NCBI RefSeq assembly: GCF_002368195.1
Contig: NZ_AP018178.1
Coordinates: 9,845,374-9,909,373 of the forward strand
DNA: 64,000 bases
Direction of reading: 5' to 3'
From: Calothrix sp. NIES-2100
Lineage (GTDB): Bacteria; Cyanobacteriota; Cyanobacteriia; Cyanobacteriales; Nostocaceae
Made by a program: the position numbers and the translations under genes. Positions 53,299-61,731 of the stretch are shown here, piece after piece (position 1 is the stretch's first letter; each line of letters opens with the position of its first letter). Below the pieces are notes generated by a model that made no database searches, had not been told where the DNA came from, and was given only the letters and a program-made list of their open reading frames with translations.

Positions 53299-53924
53299 GT
53301 CCGCCTACAGCAATCCGCGTTTTGATTGTTGACGATCACTCAATCGTCCGGCAAGGACTGGCCGCGATGATTGAGAATGAGCCAGATATGACGGTGGTAG
53401 GTCAAGCTGGCAATGGACAGGAAGCGATCGCTCAATATAAACAACTCCAGCCTGATGTCACCTTGATCGACTTACGGATGCCCCAGGTAAGCGGCGTTGA
53501 TGCGATCGTTGCCATCTGTGCTGAATTCGCCCATGCCCGCATAATTGTACTGACCACTTATGACGGGGACGAAGATATTTATCGAGCATTACGCGCCGGA
53601 GCCAAGGGCTATCTGCTCAAAGACGCTGAACCGGATGCACTCCTGAATGCGATTCATATTGTTCACAGTGGGCAACAATATATCCCTTCCGAAGTCGCTG
53701 CCAAACTGGTGCAACGGATGAACATTCCAGAGTTGAGTGATCGAGAACAAGAGGTTGTTCATCAGATGGTGCTTGGCTTGAGTAATCACGATATTGCTGC
53801 GGCTTTGAATATTACTGAAAGTACCGTCAAATTTCACATCAACAAAATTTTGAGCAAATTAGGTGTGAGCGATCGCACTCAAGCGGTGATTACCGCATTG
53901 AAACGGGGACTCGCCAAGTTGTGA
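53295..53924 (+). CDS. NarL/LuxR-type response regulator
   Basis: 209 residues. The receiver domain (1-120) has LIVDDHSIVRQGL, the phospho-acceptor in VTLIDLRMP (about 57), VLTTYDGDED and the KGYLLKD lysine. A LuxR-type helix-turn-helix follows (about 148-205, LSDREQEVVHQMVLGLSNHD and STVKFHINKILSKL). ATG 53295 overlaps the stop of the giant kinase (ATGA), so this is its dedicated output. Its targets may include the detoxification genes downstream, but no operator was recognised. A GAACTTAAGTTC palindrome (53938-53955 area) follows the stop. Confidence 0.95.
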   Translation: MSPPTAIRVLIVDDHSIVRQGLAAMIENEPDMTVVGQAGNGQEAIAQYKQLQPDVTLIDLRMPQVSGVDAIVAICAEFAHARIIVLTTYDGDEDIYRALRAGAKGYLLKDAEPDALLNAIHIVHSGQQYIPSEVAAKLVQRMNIPELSDREQEVVHQMVLGLSNHDIAAALNITESTVKFHINKILSKLGVSDRTQAVITALKRGLAKL

Positions 53925-54142
53925 AAACAATGAGAACTGAACTTAAGTTCGGTTGAGGGTTAGTTTTAGAGATAGTAAGCAACTGTTGTTTCATCGCTTC
54001 AATTACTCAACTCTGAGTTGGCGACAAAGCTGAATTAGTTTCATAAGCTAAATACATAGAAAAAACGGAGTCGGGAGGAATCACAGATAGGAGTCATGGC
54101 AATCCCTCGATGCTATGAAAAACCTTCTTGGTAGAGTGTGTG

Positions 54143-54712
54143 ATGAATCAAAATAGTCATCTTAATCAACTCTTTGTTCCACCTTCCCAACGCGATCACT
54201 ATCAGGGGATGCTCAATGCCCCGATCATACTTGTGGAATATGGGAATTACCAATGTCTTCAGTTCCGGGAAATGCATCAGTTGATTCAGGCAATCGTGCA
54301 AGATTTCAATTCCGGGCTGACTGAGAAAAATTCAATTTGTGTAGTGTTTCGTCACTTTATCGAACATTCAATCTATCCTCAAGCACAAAAGGCCGCAGAA
54401 GCAGCGGAAGCAGCAGCAGCGCAAGGTCAGTTTTGGCAGATGCACGAGATGCTGCTCAACCATCAAGAAGCATTGGGAAACGGCTATCTCGTTGAATATG
54501 CCAATCATCTAGGTCTCGACATTTACAAATTTTTGCAGGATATTTCCAAACAAGTCCATGTTGACCGCATCAATCAAGATATCGAGAGTGGTCAGCAAAG
54601 TGGAGTCGTGACTGCACCAGCTTTGTTTATTAATGGAATTCGGTATCGCGATCGCTGGGACATGGAGCAGTTGATGACAGCCATTATCGCTGCAAGTAAT
54701 GAAGTGCTTTGA
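54143..54712 (+). CDS. DsbA-family protein lacking the CxxC motif
   Basis: 189 residues from ATG 54143; TTG 54128 would add five. The fold blocks match DsbA/thioredoxin-4-like proteins: NAPIILVEYGNYQC, FRHFIEHSIYPQAQKAAEAA, GQFWQMHEMLLNHQ and the cis-Pro region VVTAPALFINGIRY. The usual active site C-P-x-C reads C-L-Q-F here, so only the first cysteine remains and disulphide exchange is doubtful. There is no signal peptide. This family lies often beside stress genes; here it begins a run of small oxidoreductase genes. A role as a monothiol isomerase-like or glutathione-linked protein is possible. Confidence 0.85.
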   Translation: MNQNSHLNQLFVPPSQRDHYQGMLNAPIILVEYGNYQCLQFREMHQLIQAIVQDFNSGLTEKNSICVVFRHFIEHSIYPQAQKAAEAAEAAAAQGQFWQMHEMLLNHQEALGNGYLVEYANHLGLDIYKFLQDISKQVHVDRINQDIESGQQSGVVTAPALFINGIRYRDRWDMEQLMTAIIAASNEVL

Positions 54713-54866
54713 TCCTCAATTACACAATTCAAAGCAGAACGATTAAGTTGCAGTTTTGCTCAAAGAACTTGAGTGTTCTGAATTGAGCGATGGTCGCATT
54801 GCGATCGCCCAAGAATGAAAACTAACCAATCTGAACATCAAACCCATCAACCTAAAGGAGAACAAA

Positions 54867-55334
54867 ATGAGTAGCAACTCCCTAAACAGTCAAAACATGA
54901 AGCTCGAAGTTGTGGTATTGCCCGTCTCCGATGTCGATCGAGCCAAGGACTTCTATAAAACGTTGGGATGGCGGCTAGATGCCGATTTTGTCACCGGGGA
55001 GGACTTCCGAGTGGTGCAGTTGACACCTCCTGGCTCGGAGGCTTCAATTATCTTCGGCAGTCGTGTTACATTAGCCGCGCCCGGTTCAGTTCAGGGTTTG
55101 TACCTGATCGTTTACGACATTGAGGCAGCCCGCGCCGAACTCGTCGAGTGCGGTGTCGAGGTGAGTGAGGTGTTCCACGACGTGGGCGGGGTCTTCCACC
55201 ACGCCGGAACCGAGGGACGAGTACCTGGCCCCGATCCACAACGTCGTGACTATGCCTCGTTTGCCTCGTTCAGCGATCCAGACGGCAATGGTTGGTTGCT
55301 CCAAGAGGTGAAGACGCGGGCCCCCGGACGGTAA
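54867..55334 (+). CDS. VOC-family (glyoxalase/dioxygenase fold) protein 1
   Basis: 155 residues with AAAGGAG 8-9 nt before ATG 54867. It carries the paired beta-alpha-beta-beta-beta units of the vicinal-oxygen-chelate superfamily: MKLEVVVLPVSDVDRAKDFY, LGWRLDADFV, EASIIFGS, and the second half GSVQGLYLIVYDIEAARAEL and SDPDGNGWLLQEV. Candidate metal ligands are His/Glu-type residues at strand ends, but I cannot assign the set. The base composition is higher in GC than neighbouring CIS genes. A close paralogue with the same leader lies at 61732-62421, and the 3' end recurs at 57140-57169. The substrate is unknown. Confidence 0.88.
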   Translation: MSSNSLNSQNMKLEVVVLPVSDVDRAKDFYKTLGWRLDADFVTGEDFRVVQLTPPGSEASIIFGSRVTLAAPGSVQGLYLIVYDIEAARAELVECGVEVSEVFHDVGGVFHHAGTEGRVPGPDPQRRDYASFASFSDPDGNGWLLQEVKTRAPGR

Positions 55335-55356
55335 TGGAACATCAATCGATTAAGGA

Positions 55357-55397
55357 TCAAAAGGAGCCAAAAATATCAGGCTTTTTACTCCTTTTGA
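55357..55397. terminator. Hairpin after VOC gene 1
   Basis: TCAAAAGGAG (55357-55366) pairs perfectly with CTCCTTTTGA (55388-55397); the loop contains CTTTTT. No T-tract follows on the plus strand, so termination may be weak. Confidence 0.45.
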
Positions 55398-55455
55398 CAC
55401 TAACCGAAAGAGCTAAAGCCAACAAACTAGACAACACCTAAAACGAGGATATACG

Positions 55456-56322
55456 ATGAAAACGCAGAAAGTATGGTTCATTACCGGAGCCTCCAGAGGC
55501 TTTGGGTTAGAAATTGCCAGAGCAGCCCTGGCAGCTGGCGACCAAGTAGTAGCGACGGTTCGCAGTCAGCCGGCACAACTCGCCGCTACCCTGCACAACC
55601 ACCCGGATCTGCACAACGTGCAGATGGATGTCACCCAGGAAGATCAGGTACAAGAGGCTGTCAAACAAGGCATTGCCCGTTTCGGCAGGGTTGATGTCTT
55701 AGTTAATAATGCCGGGTTTGGTATGATTACTGCGATCGAACAAGCCACGGATGCCGAAGTCCGCAAACAGTATGATACCAACGTGTTTGGGTTACTGAAC
55801 GTGACTTGTGCGATATTGCCGTACCTGCGACAGCAAAAATCCGGGCGGGTCATCAATATTACGTCGCTGTTCGGCTACGATGCAGTTCCGGGCTGGGGAT
55901 TGTACGGGTCTACTAAATTTGCGATCGAAGGTCTCTCGAAAGGGTTAGCCCTCGAAGTAGCACCGCTCGGCATCCACGTCACGGCAGTAGCTCCTGGTCT
56001 TTTTAGTACTGACTTCCTGAGCGCTGAATCATATACCGCCGCTAAAAGCATGATCGCTGATTACCAGGCAACAGTAGGTTCCATGCGTAGCGGAGCCGAT
56101 GCGCTACACGGGAACCAACCTGGCGATCCGAAAAAGTTTGCGGCTGTGATTATTCAACTCGCCAATACAGAACGTCCGCCGTTGCATTTGCCCGTTGGGA
56201 AGGACGCGATCGCAATGTACCAGAGTAACGCCGCAAAAATGGCACAGGAAATTCAAGCATGGCTGCCAGTCGCTACCAGCACCGACCATGACCACCGCAT
56301 AATGGCTTCGACCATAGCCTGA
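55456..56322 (+). CDS. SDR-family oxidoreductase 1
   Basis: 288 residues. Classical short-chain dehydrogenase with cofactor loop TGASRGFG (10-17), NNAG (about 86), the catalytic Ser in NITS (about 137) and YGSTK (about 150). Its length and the AAGKALE-like end match the group of SDRs related to oxidoreductases of unknown substrate, NADP-preferring because of the Arg after the glycine motif. A GAGG-type ribosome-binding site precedes ATG 55456. It is followed 50 bp later by an NTF2-like gene, a frequent partner of SDRs in accessory operons. Confidence 0.93.
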   Translation: MKTQKVWFITGASRGFGLEIARAALAAGDQVVATVRSQPAQLAATLHNHPDLHNVQMDVTQEDQVQEAVKQGIARFGRVDVLVNNAGFGMITAIEQATDAEVRKQYDTNVFGLLNVTCAILPYLRQQKSGRVINITSLFGYDAVPGWGLYGSTKFAIEGLSKGLALEVAPLGIHVTAVAPGLFSTDFLSAESYTAAKSMIADYQATVGSMRSGADALHGNQPGDPKKFAAVIIQLANTERPPLHLPVGKDAIAMYQSNAAKMAQEIQAWLPVATSTDHDHRIMASTIA

Positions 56323-56373
56323 TCTGCAACATTAGAAGCGTTGACTGAACTTATTATCAGGAAAGCAAAATCA

Positions 56374-56886
56374 ATGACTTTTATAGTAAACCATTTCACC
56401 ACAGGCTATGGCAAAACGGCTCGTAACTTGCTTAATGAAGCGACTCAGCCATCAGAAGCAGGGGCGCGTGCGGCACTTGAAACGTTCTATTATGCCTTCA
56501 ATCAGCACTCGATTGAGACACTTACTCAGATTTGGCTCAACTGTCCACTGGTTCAACTAAACAATCCGGTGGGAGGAATGCTCCGAGGCTATGAACCGAT
56601 TCGCGATCTCTACTCCAAACTTTTCACAGGATCGTTAAACGTCTGGGTTGAGTTCGAGGATATTGTAGAGTACTTCAGTGGAAAGACAGCCATCTTTGCT
56701 GGAGAAGAGCGCGGTGAATTTACAACTAAAGATCGCATTATTCCACTTAGATTCAGAACGAGCCGCTGTTTTCAGTACTCAGAAAGTGACGGTGGGTGGC
56801 GACAGATTCATCATCACGGATCGATCGACAATGTGAAACTGCTAGAAGCGTATCAACTTGCTGTAAACGATAAAGTTGTGGCGTGA
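56374..56886 (+). CDS. NTF2-like/SnoaL-type protein
   Basis: 170 residues from ATG 56374 (CAGGAAA upstream); TTG 56341 would lengthen it by 11. The core (about 32-155) is the cone-shaped NTF2-like fold: ARAALETFYYAFNQHSIETL, LNNPVGGMLRGYEPIRDLYS, FEDIVEYFSGKTAIFAGEER, and WRQIHHHGSIDN. Members of this fold are isomerases, hydrolases or ligand binders. The paired histidines near the end resemble the SnoaL_3/YybH-type sequences. It is placed between SDR genes, suggesting a shared pathway; the substrate cannot be inferred. Confidence 0.83.
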   Translation: MTFIVNHFTTGYGKTARNLLNEATQPSEAGARAALETFYYAFNQHSIETLTQIWLNCPLVQLNNPVGGMLRGYEPIRDLYSKLFTGSLNVWVEFEDIVEYFSGKTAIFAGEERGEFTTKDRIIPLRFRTSRCFQYSESDGGWRQIHHHGSIDNVKLLEAYQLAVNDKVVA

Positions 56887-56973
56887 TCTCCACGACAGAT
56901 TGATGCGATAAACATAAACTGCAAAGTGGACTGGCAACGGCTCAAGCGTTTGACGACGAAGATGCAAAAGTTG

Positions 56974-57130
56974 TTGTGACGGGGTGCAATACTGCTCGCT
57001 TTGTGCATTTTTAACTCGGCATTAGGTTTGGGGAAAAGGTTAAAGGGTAAAGGGTAAAGGTTAAAGATTTTTTCTTTTTCCTTTCCCCTTCCCTTTTTCC
57101 CCAATACCCGACAAGTATTGTGACGGGGTG
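56974..57130. repeat. 13-bp direct repeats flanking a low-complexity foldback
   Basis: TTGTGACGGGGTG occurs at 56974-56986 and 57118-57130. Between them lie GGGGAAAAGGTTAAAGGG-type repeats and the inverse CCTTTCCCC/CCCTTTTTCCCC, which can fold back on each other, giving a 131-bp insertion-like element with target-duplication-like flanks. Confidence 0.55.
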
Positions 57131-57139
57131 GAGTGCAGA

Positions 57140-57169
57140 GAGGTGAAGACACGCACTCCCGGACGGTAA
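57140..57169 (+). pseudogene. 3'-end fragment of a third VOC gene
   Basis: The 30 bp encode EVKTRTPGR and a stop, matching the end of VOC gene 1 (EVKTRAPGR, stop) with only a few base changes. Nothing of the rest of a VOC gene remains upstream, so this is a recombination or deletion scar. Confidence 0.7.
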
Positions 57170-57208
57170 TTTGCAATATTCACACATTCACTTTCCAAAG
57201 GAGATGTT

Positions 57209-57985
57209 ATGAAACTTGAAGGTAAGAAGGCACTGATTACCGGGGGAAACAGTGGCATTGGCTTTGCCACCGCTAGACTCTTCATTCACGAAGGGGCTGA
57301 AGTCGCAATCACGGGTCGAGATCAGAAGACGCTCGATGCTGCTGTCAAAGAACTGGGTTTAAAAGCCGTTGCCTATCGTGCAGACGTGACGGACTCCAAT
57401 GCCCGTGCCGACCTTTTCAGCAAAATTGGTCAACGCTTCGGCAGTCTAGATATCATCTTCACTAACGCTGGTATTGCTGGAGCTACACCCATAGGCAGCG
57501 CTGATGAAGGGGTGTTTGAGAACATCATTCGCGTCAATCTTACCAGCGTTTTCTTTACAGTCCAAGCCGCACTGCCACTGCTTAATGATGGCTCCTCAAT
57601 TATCTTGAACAGTTCCGTTATCGGTTCGCTGGGTAGTGCCGGCAGGGCAGCTTACGCAGCAAGCAAAGCGGGTGTTCGCGGCATGGCGAGAGCGATGGCA
57701 TCTGAACTTTCTCCCCGCAACATTCGAGTCAATGTCGTCGCACCGGGAGCAATCAAAACTCCCATCTGGAGCCGTGGGTCTACTCCACCTAAGAAGGCGG
57801 ACGAACTGACAGCGGAATGGGCAGCAGCGACTCCACTAGGTCGTTTGGGAGAAGCGGACGAGATTGCCAAAGCAGTCCTCTTTCTTGCCTCAGACGACTC
57901 ATCCTACGTCCAGTCGGTTGAACTTTTTGTTGATGGTGGCATTGTTGGTTCTCCAATCGGTGGAGCGACTTTCCGCAGTGCATAA
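57209..57985 (+). CDS. SDR-family oxidoreductase 2
   Basis: 258 residues with AAAGGAGAT before ATG 57209. SDR motifs: TGGNSGIG (about 11-18), TNAGIAG (about 88), the catalytic Ser in LNSS (about 132) and YAASK (about 149); the end FLASDDSSYVQSVELFVDGG is typical of classical SDRs. The class is close to FabG/3-oxoacyl-ACP reductase-like enzymes. The preceding 200 bp contain recombination scars (direct repeats and a VOC fragment). It is followed after 55 bp by a third SDR, with similar ribosome-binding site spacing, suggesting an operon. Confidence 0.93.
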   Translation: MKLEGKKALITGGNSGIGFATARLFIHEGAEVAITGRDQKTLDAAVKELGLKAVAYRADVTDSNARADLFSKIGQRFGSLDIIFTNAGIAGATPIGSADEGVFENIIRVNLTSVFFTVQAALPLLNDGSSIILNSSVIGSLGSAGRAAYAASKAGVRGMARAMASELSPRNIRVNVVAPGAIKTPIWSRGSTPPKKADELTAEWAAATPLGRLGEADEIAKAVLFLASDDSSYVQSVELFVDGGIVGSPIGGATFRSA

Positions 57986-58040
57986 ATCTTTTGACATTCT
58001 TTGTTTCATCAACCCCTCAAACGCATAAAGGAGTTTTATT

Positions 58041-58751
58041 ATGGGCATCGAACAGAAAGTCGCTGTGATTACTGGCGCGTCGCAGGGCATTGGCGCAGCT
58101 CTTGTCAAGGCGTACCGCGATCGCAACTATCGGGTGGTCGCTATCTCACGCTCAATTCAGCCATCGGATGATGATGCAATCCTGGCGGTGTCAGGCGACA
58201 TTGCTGATCGAAAAACTGCCGAGCGTGCGATCATCGAAGGCGTGACCCGATTTGGGCGCATTGACACGCTCATCAACAATGCTGGTATCTTCATCGCCAA
58301 GCCATTTACCCAATACACCGAGGCAGACTACGAGGCGTACGTGGGCACTAACGTCACTGGCTTCTTTCACATGACGCAACTGGCGATCGCCGAAATGGAG
58401 AAGCAGGGCAGCGGTCATGTTGTGCAGATATCGACGAGCCTGGTTGACCACGCGATCGCTGGCGTACCGTCTGTACTCGCGTCACTGACGAAGGGCGGAC
58501 TAAATGCCGCGACCAAATCGCTGGCGATCGAGTATGCCAAGCGTGGTATTCGGGTGAACGCGATCGCGCTGGGTACTATCAAGACACCAATGCATCCTGT
58601 CGAAACCCATGCACAGCTCGATGCTCTGCACCCGATCGGTCGTATGGGCGAGATATCCGATGTCGTCGATGCAATCCTCTATCTCGAATCAGCCAACTTT
58701 GTCACGGGCGAAATCCTTCACGTCGATGGTGGCCAGAGTGCGGGTCACTGA
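58041..58751 (+). CDS. SDR-family oxidoreductase 3
   Basis: 236 residues with AAAGGAG upstream of ATG 58041. Motifs: TGASQGIG (about 11-18), NNAG (about 82), and ISTSLVDHA where the Tyr of the YxxxK position is hard to place; the segment SVLASLTKGGLNAATKSLAI occupies the place of YxxSK, and the Tyr appears replaced (VLASLTK). The catalytic Lys is kept in TKGG. The end NFVTGEILHVDGGQSAGH is typical. Loss of the catalytic Tyr may mean altered or absent dehydrogenase activity. Codon use is GC-rich. Confidence 0.9.
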   Translation: MGIEQKVAVITGASQGIGAALVKAYRDRNYRVVAISRSIQPSDDDAILAVSGDIADRKTAERAIIEGVTRFGRIDTLINNAGIFIAKPFTQYTEADYEAYVGTNVTGFFHMTQLAIAEMEKQGSGHVVQISTSLVDHAIAGVPSVLASLTKGGLNAATKSLAIEYAKRGIRVNAIALGTIKTPMHPVETHAQLDALHPIGRMGEISDVVDAILYLESANFVTGEILHVDGGQSAGH

Positions 58752-58869
58752 TACCGCCTTGCGATCAGAAAAATTCAGCAGTTTTCAGTTTAGTAAGCCA
58801 TCGGCTGAATAATTTGGGTGTGAAATGGAAACGGTTGTAACTCTGACATTTCCAAAAAGGAACACAGCT

Positions 58870-59196
58870 ATGATCTATGAATTACGCATTTATCAATCCG
58901 TGCCCGGACGACTGCCAGCACTGATTTCGCGCTTTCAGAACCACACGATACAGATATGGGAAAAACATGGCATCCGCCAAGCTGGGTTCTGGACGACGCT
59001 AATTGGCGAGAGCAACCAGAAACTCACCTACCTGCTCGCTTGGGACAGCATGGCTGAGCGTCAGGAGCGTTGGAGTGCATTTCTCGCGGACCCCGAATGG
59101 ATCGCGATCAGTAAAGAGAGTGAGAAGGACGGCCCACTCGTGCAAAACATCAGCAACGAACTGCTTCAACCGACCGCCTTCTCCTCGGTGAAGTGA
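58870..59196 (+). CDS. NIPSNAP-family protein
   Basis: 108 residues from ATG 58870 (AAAGGAA upstream; an upstream ATG at 58825 is less likely). The ferredoxin-like alpha+beta NIPSNAP pattern is clear: MIYELRIYQSVPGRLPALIS, RFQNHTIQIWEKHGIRQAGF, and YLLAWDSMAERQERWSAFLA then DPEWIAISKE. NIPSNAP proteins in bacteria often accompany oxidoreductases and are proposed monooxygenase-like or signalling proteins. It lies between an SDR and a truncated epoxide hydrolase, compatible with a small-molecule degradation cluster. Confidence 0.9.
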   Translation: MIYELRIYQSVPGRLPALISRFQNHTIQIWEKHGIRQAGFWTTLIGESNQKLTYLLAWDSMAERQERWSAFLADPEWIAISKESEKDGPLVQNISNELLQPTAFSSVK

Positions 59197-59280
59197 GCGA
59201 TGGGGTGAGTTCTAGATGATGTCTGGGGTTACGAAAGTTTCGTCAGTTTCAATGAGCTAAATCCAATCAGAGAACGATCA

Positions 59281-59679
59281 ATGTCTAAAAAAATCAACCA
59301 ACAACGCCGCCGCTTTTTGGGCATTGCGGCGATGACTATTGCGACTACACAGCTAGGTCGATTCGGTTCTGCCAATGCCCAATCCAGCAAAGTAACACCA
59401 AAGGTGACCACCATGACTCAACTTGAAACCTTGCACACCGACACAACTACAATCCGTCCCTTCCACATCAACGTTCCGCAAGCGGCACTCGACGACCTCC
59501 GCCGTCGCATCATAGCAACGCGATGGCCCGAAAAGGAGACAGTCGCCGATCAGTCGCAGGGTGTGCAGCTCGCAACGACTCAGAAACTCGCGCGCTATTG
59601 GGCAACCGATTACGACTGGCGCAAGGTTAGCGTTCAGATCGCTGCGCGCGTCAAAATGACTGCTTTAGAAAGAACCTAA
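59281..59679 (+). pseudogene. Truncated Tat-exported epoxide-hydrolase-like gene
   Basis: 132 residues. A twin-arginine leader (QRRRFLGIAAMTIATTQLG) is followed by the N-terminal domain of epoxide hydrolases: FHINVPQAALDDLRRRIIAT and RWPEKETV. The sequence breaks off after ATDYDWRKV, where the alpha/beta hydrolase domain with its nucleophile and catalytic His should begin; instead the last residues read SVQIAARVKMTALERT. The hydrolase core is missing, so it is a remnant. The same Tat leader reappears, nearly identical, at 63836. Confidence 0.8.
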
Positions 59680-59697
59680 CTACAAAGAGGTCGGCAC

Positions 59698-59763
59698 GTG
59701 TCCCAAGAAATTAATCATAATCGTCGCTACTCTTTAACAACTGCGGCTTCTGCTCGGAAGTGA
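59698..59763 (+). pseudogene. Orphan Tat-leader fragment
   Basis: GTG 59698 opens MSQEINHNRRYSLTTAASAR before a stop. It parallels the leader of the neighbouring genes (start, Asn/His, RR, hydrophobic alanine stretch) and is a second short scar of a Tat-exported gene next to the truncated hydrolase. Confidence 0.5.
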
Positions 59764-59904
59764 TGCTGCTCATGCGGTGGAGCACAGTGACATCGCACGG
59801 TTTGAAGCTGACCAAAAGTGGCGGAACTTAAGCATCTCTACCGATTTTGAGCCGAGTGACAGATATAACGGAATCATTTCAATTTTGAAAGCAAGGTAGA
59901 CCCA

Positions 59905-61587
59905 GTGAAAACGAATTTTGAGCATGAACGGGACAACGATCTGGGTAGCACCAGTAATGATGACAATTTCACTGATCGCGTTCGCAGCAACCAGCACAAG
60001 CTCACCTCTGAACTAAGACACCAGTACGATTTTATTGTTTGCGGATCTGGATCTTCTGGCTCAGTAGTTGCCCGCAGACTAGCTGAGAACCCGGATGTTA
60101 GCGTTCTACTGCTTGAAGCTGGCGGCACCGATGATGTACCCAGTGTTGTCACCGCGAATCAATGGTTTATGAATCTTGGAAGCGATCGGGACTGGAGCTT
60201 CCAGGGAAAGCCGAATCCCCATGTCAACGATCGTTCAATTCCGTTCTCGATGGGCAAAGTACTCGGCGGTGGATCAAGCATCAACGTCATGGTTTGGGCA
60301 CGCGGACACCAGCACGATTGGGATTTCTTCGCATCCGTTGCCAACGATCCGGCCTGGAGTTATGAATCCGTCTTAAAGATTTATCGCCGCCTGGAAGATT
60401 GGCATGGTGTGCCAGACCCAATGTATCGCGGAACGGGAGGGCCAGTGTTTGTCCAGCCCGCGCCGGAGCCAAACCCGATCGCTCCTGCAACGATCGCAGG
60501 AGCGCAATCGGTCGGTATTCCTACTTTCGAGAATCCGAACGGTCGCATGATGGAAGCAGTGAAGGGCGCCGCTATCAGCGATGTGCGAGTCCGCAATGGC
60601 AAGCGCGAATCTATCTTCCGCTCCTACGTCTTCCCTTATATGGATCGACCCAATCTGACGGTTCTCACTCATGCACTGGTGACGCGGCTGACGTTCCAGG
60701 GTAAGCGGGTGACTGGCGTGGAGATTTCTTACCGTGGCACACTCTATCGCATTGGTGCGGCAGTCGAAGTCGTGCTGTCGCTCGGTGCGATCCATACGCC
60801 GAAGGTGCTGATGCAATCTGGCATTGGCGATGAGGCTGAGTTGCGGCGATTTGGAATTCCTGTCGTGCAGCACCTTCCCGGTGTGGGGCAAAATTTTCAA
60901 GACCATGTTGCATTCGATTGTGTTTGGGAATATGAAACCGCTCTCCAACCAAAAAACAACTTGTCCGAGGCAATCTTTTTCTCAACCAGCCAGTCCGGGC
61001 TTGACAGTCCAGATTTATTTGTCTGTCAGGCTGAAGTGCCAAAATCCACTGCCGAGAATATCGCCCGGTTTGGCTTACCCGATGCAGGTTGGACATTATT
61101 CGGGGCGATTGCCCATCCCAAAAGCCGAGGCCGTCTGCGCCTGACGGGAGCCAATCCATCCGACCCGATTCTGATTGATGCAAACACTCTGTCTGACGCG
61201 GATGATCTCAAAACTGCGATCGCCTGCGTAGAACTCTGCCGCGAAGTCGGTAACTCCGCTCCACTTCGTCCGTTTGTTAAGCGTGAAGTGATGCCAGGTA
61301 ATTTGAAAGGGGCCGAACTCGAACGTTTTATTCGAGATGCTGCGACGAGTTTCTGGCACGAAACCTGTACCGCGAAGATGGGCCGAGATTCTATGTCAGT
61401 GGTAGATAGCAACCTGAAAGTGTATGGAATCGAAAATCTCCGGATTGCTGATGGATCGATTCTGCCGCGAGTAACGACCGGTAACACGATGGCTCCTTGC
61501 GTAATAGTTGGGGAGCGGGCAGCGGAAATTTTACATCTCGAACACCAGCTGCAAACCACTGTAAAAACAGACTCAAGCGTGCAATAA
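59905..61587 (+). CDS. GMC-family FAD oxidoreductase
   Basis: 560 residues from GTG 59905. The FAD-binding loop is FIVCGSGSSGSVVARRL (about 43-59) and the ADP-ribose acidic residue sits in LLLEAGG. GMC signature 1 region: LGGGSSINVMVWARG (about 120); signature 2: GAIHTPKVLMQSGIG (about 297). The catalytic His lies in SFWHETCTAKMG (about 480) and the His/Asn partner in VTTGNTMAPC. This fits choline/alcohol-dehydrogenase-like enzymes; the substrate is not known. Higher GC and codon use differ from the CIS genes. A GTG start and no strong ribosome-binding site leave the exact N-terminus open (first 35 residues are not conserved). Confidence 0.93.
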   Translation: MKTNFEHERDNDLGSTSNDDNFTDRVRSNQHKLTSELRHQYDFIVCGSGSSGSVVARRLAENPDVSVLLLEAGGTDDVPSVVTANQWFMNLGSDRDWSFQGKPNPHVNDRSIPFSMGKVLGGGSSINVMVWARGHQHDWDFFASVANDPAWSYESVLKIYRRLEDWHGVPDPMYRGTGGPVFVQPAPEPNPIAPATIAGAQSVGIPTFENPNGRMMEAVKGAAISDVRVRNGKRESIFRSYVFPYMDRPNLTVLTHALVTRLTFQGKRVTGVEISYRGTLYRIGAAVEVVLSLGAIHTPKVLMQSGIGDEAELRRFGIPVVQHLPGVGQNFQDHVAFDCVWEYETALQPKNNLSEAIFFSTSQSGLDSPDLFVCQAEVPKSTAENIARFGLPDAGWTLFGAIAHPKSRGRLRLTGANPSDPILIDANTLSDADDLKTAIACVELCREVGNSAPLRPFVKREVMPGNLKGAELERFIRDAATSFWHETCTAKMGRDSMSVVDSNLKVYGIENLRIADGSILPRVTTGNTMAPCVIVGERAAEILHLEHQLQTTVKTDSSVQ

Positions 61588-61731
61588 AACCACCGCACTT
61601 TTCATTGGCGGACGCATATCTAAGTCGCCCCTTGAACTCAAAGAATTTGAGTGGTGTGCCCAATCGCGCTCGCAGAAGAATGAAAAGTAACTAATCTGAA
61701 CATTAAAGATACCAATCAAAAGGAGAAAAAT

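Noticed and set aside
57061..57285. Minus-strand open frames over the SDR 2 upstream region
   Set aside because: They read through low-complexity foldback DNA and the sense SDR start; no ribosome-binding site.
60373..61598. Several long antisense open frames opposite the GMC oxidoreductase
   Set aside because: They are typical shadows of a GC-richer gene, show no family motif and overlap one another.
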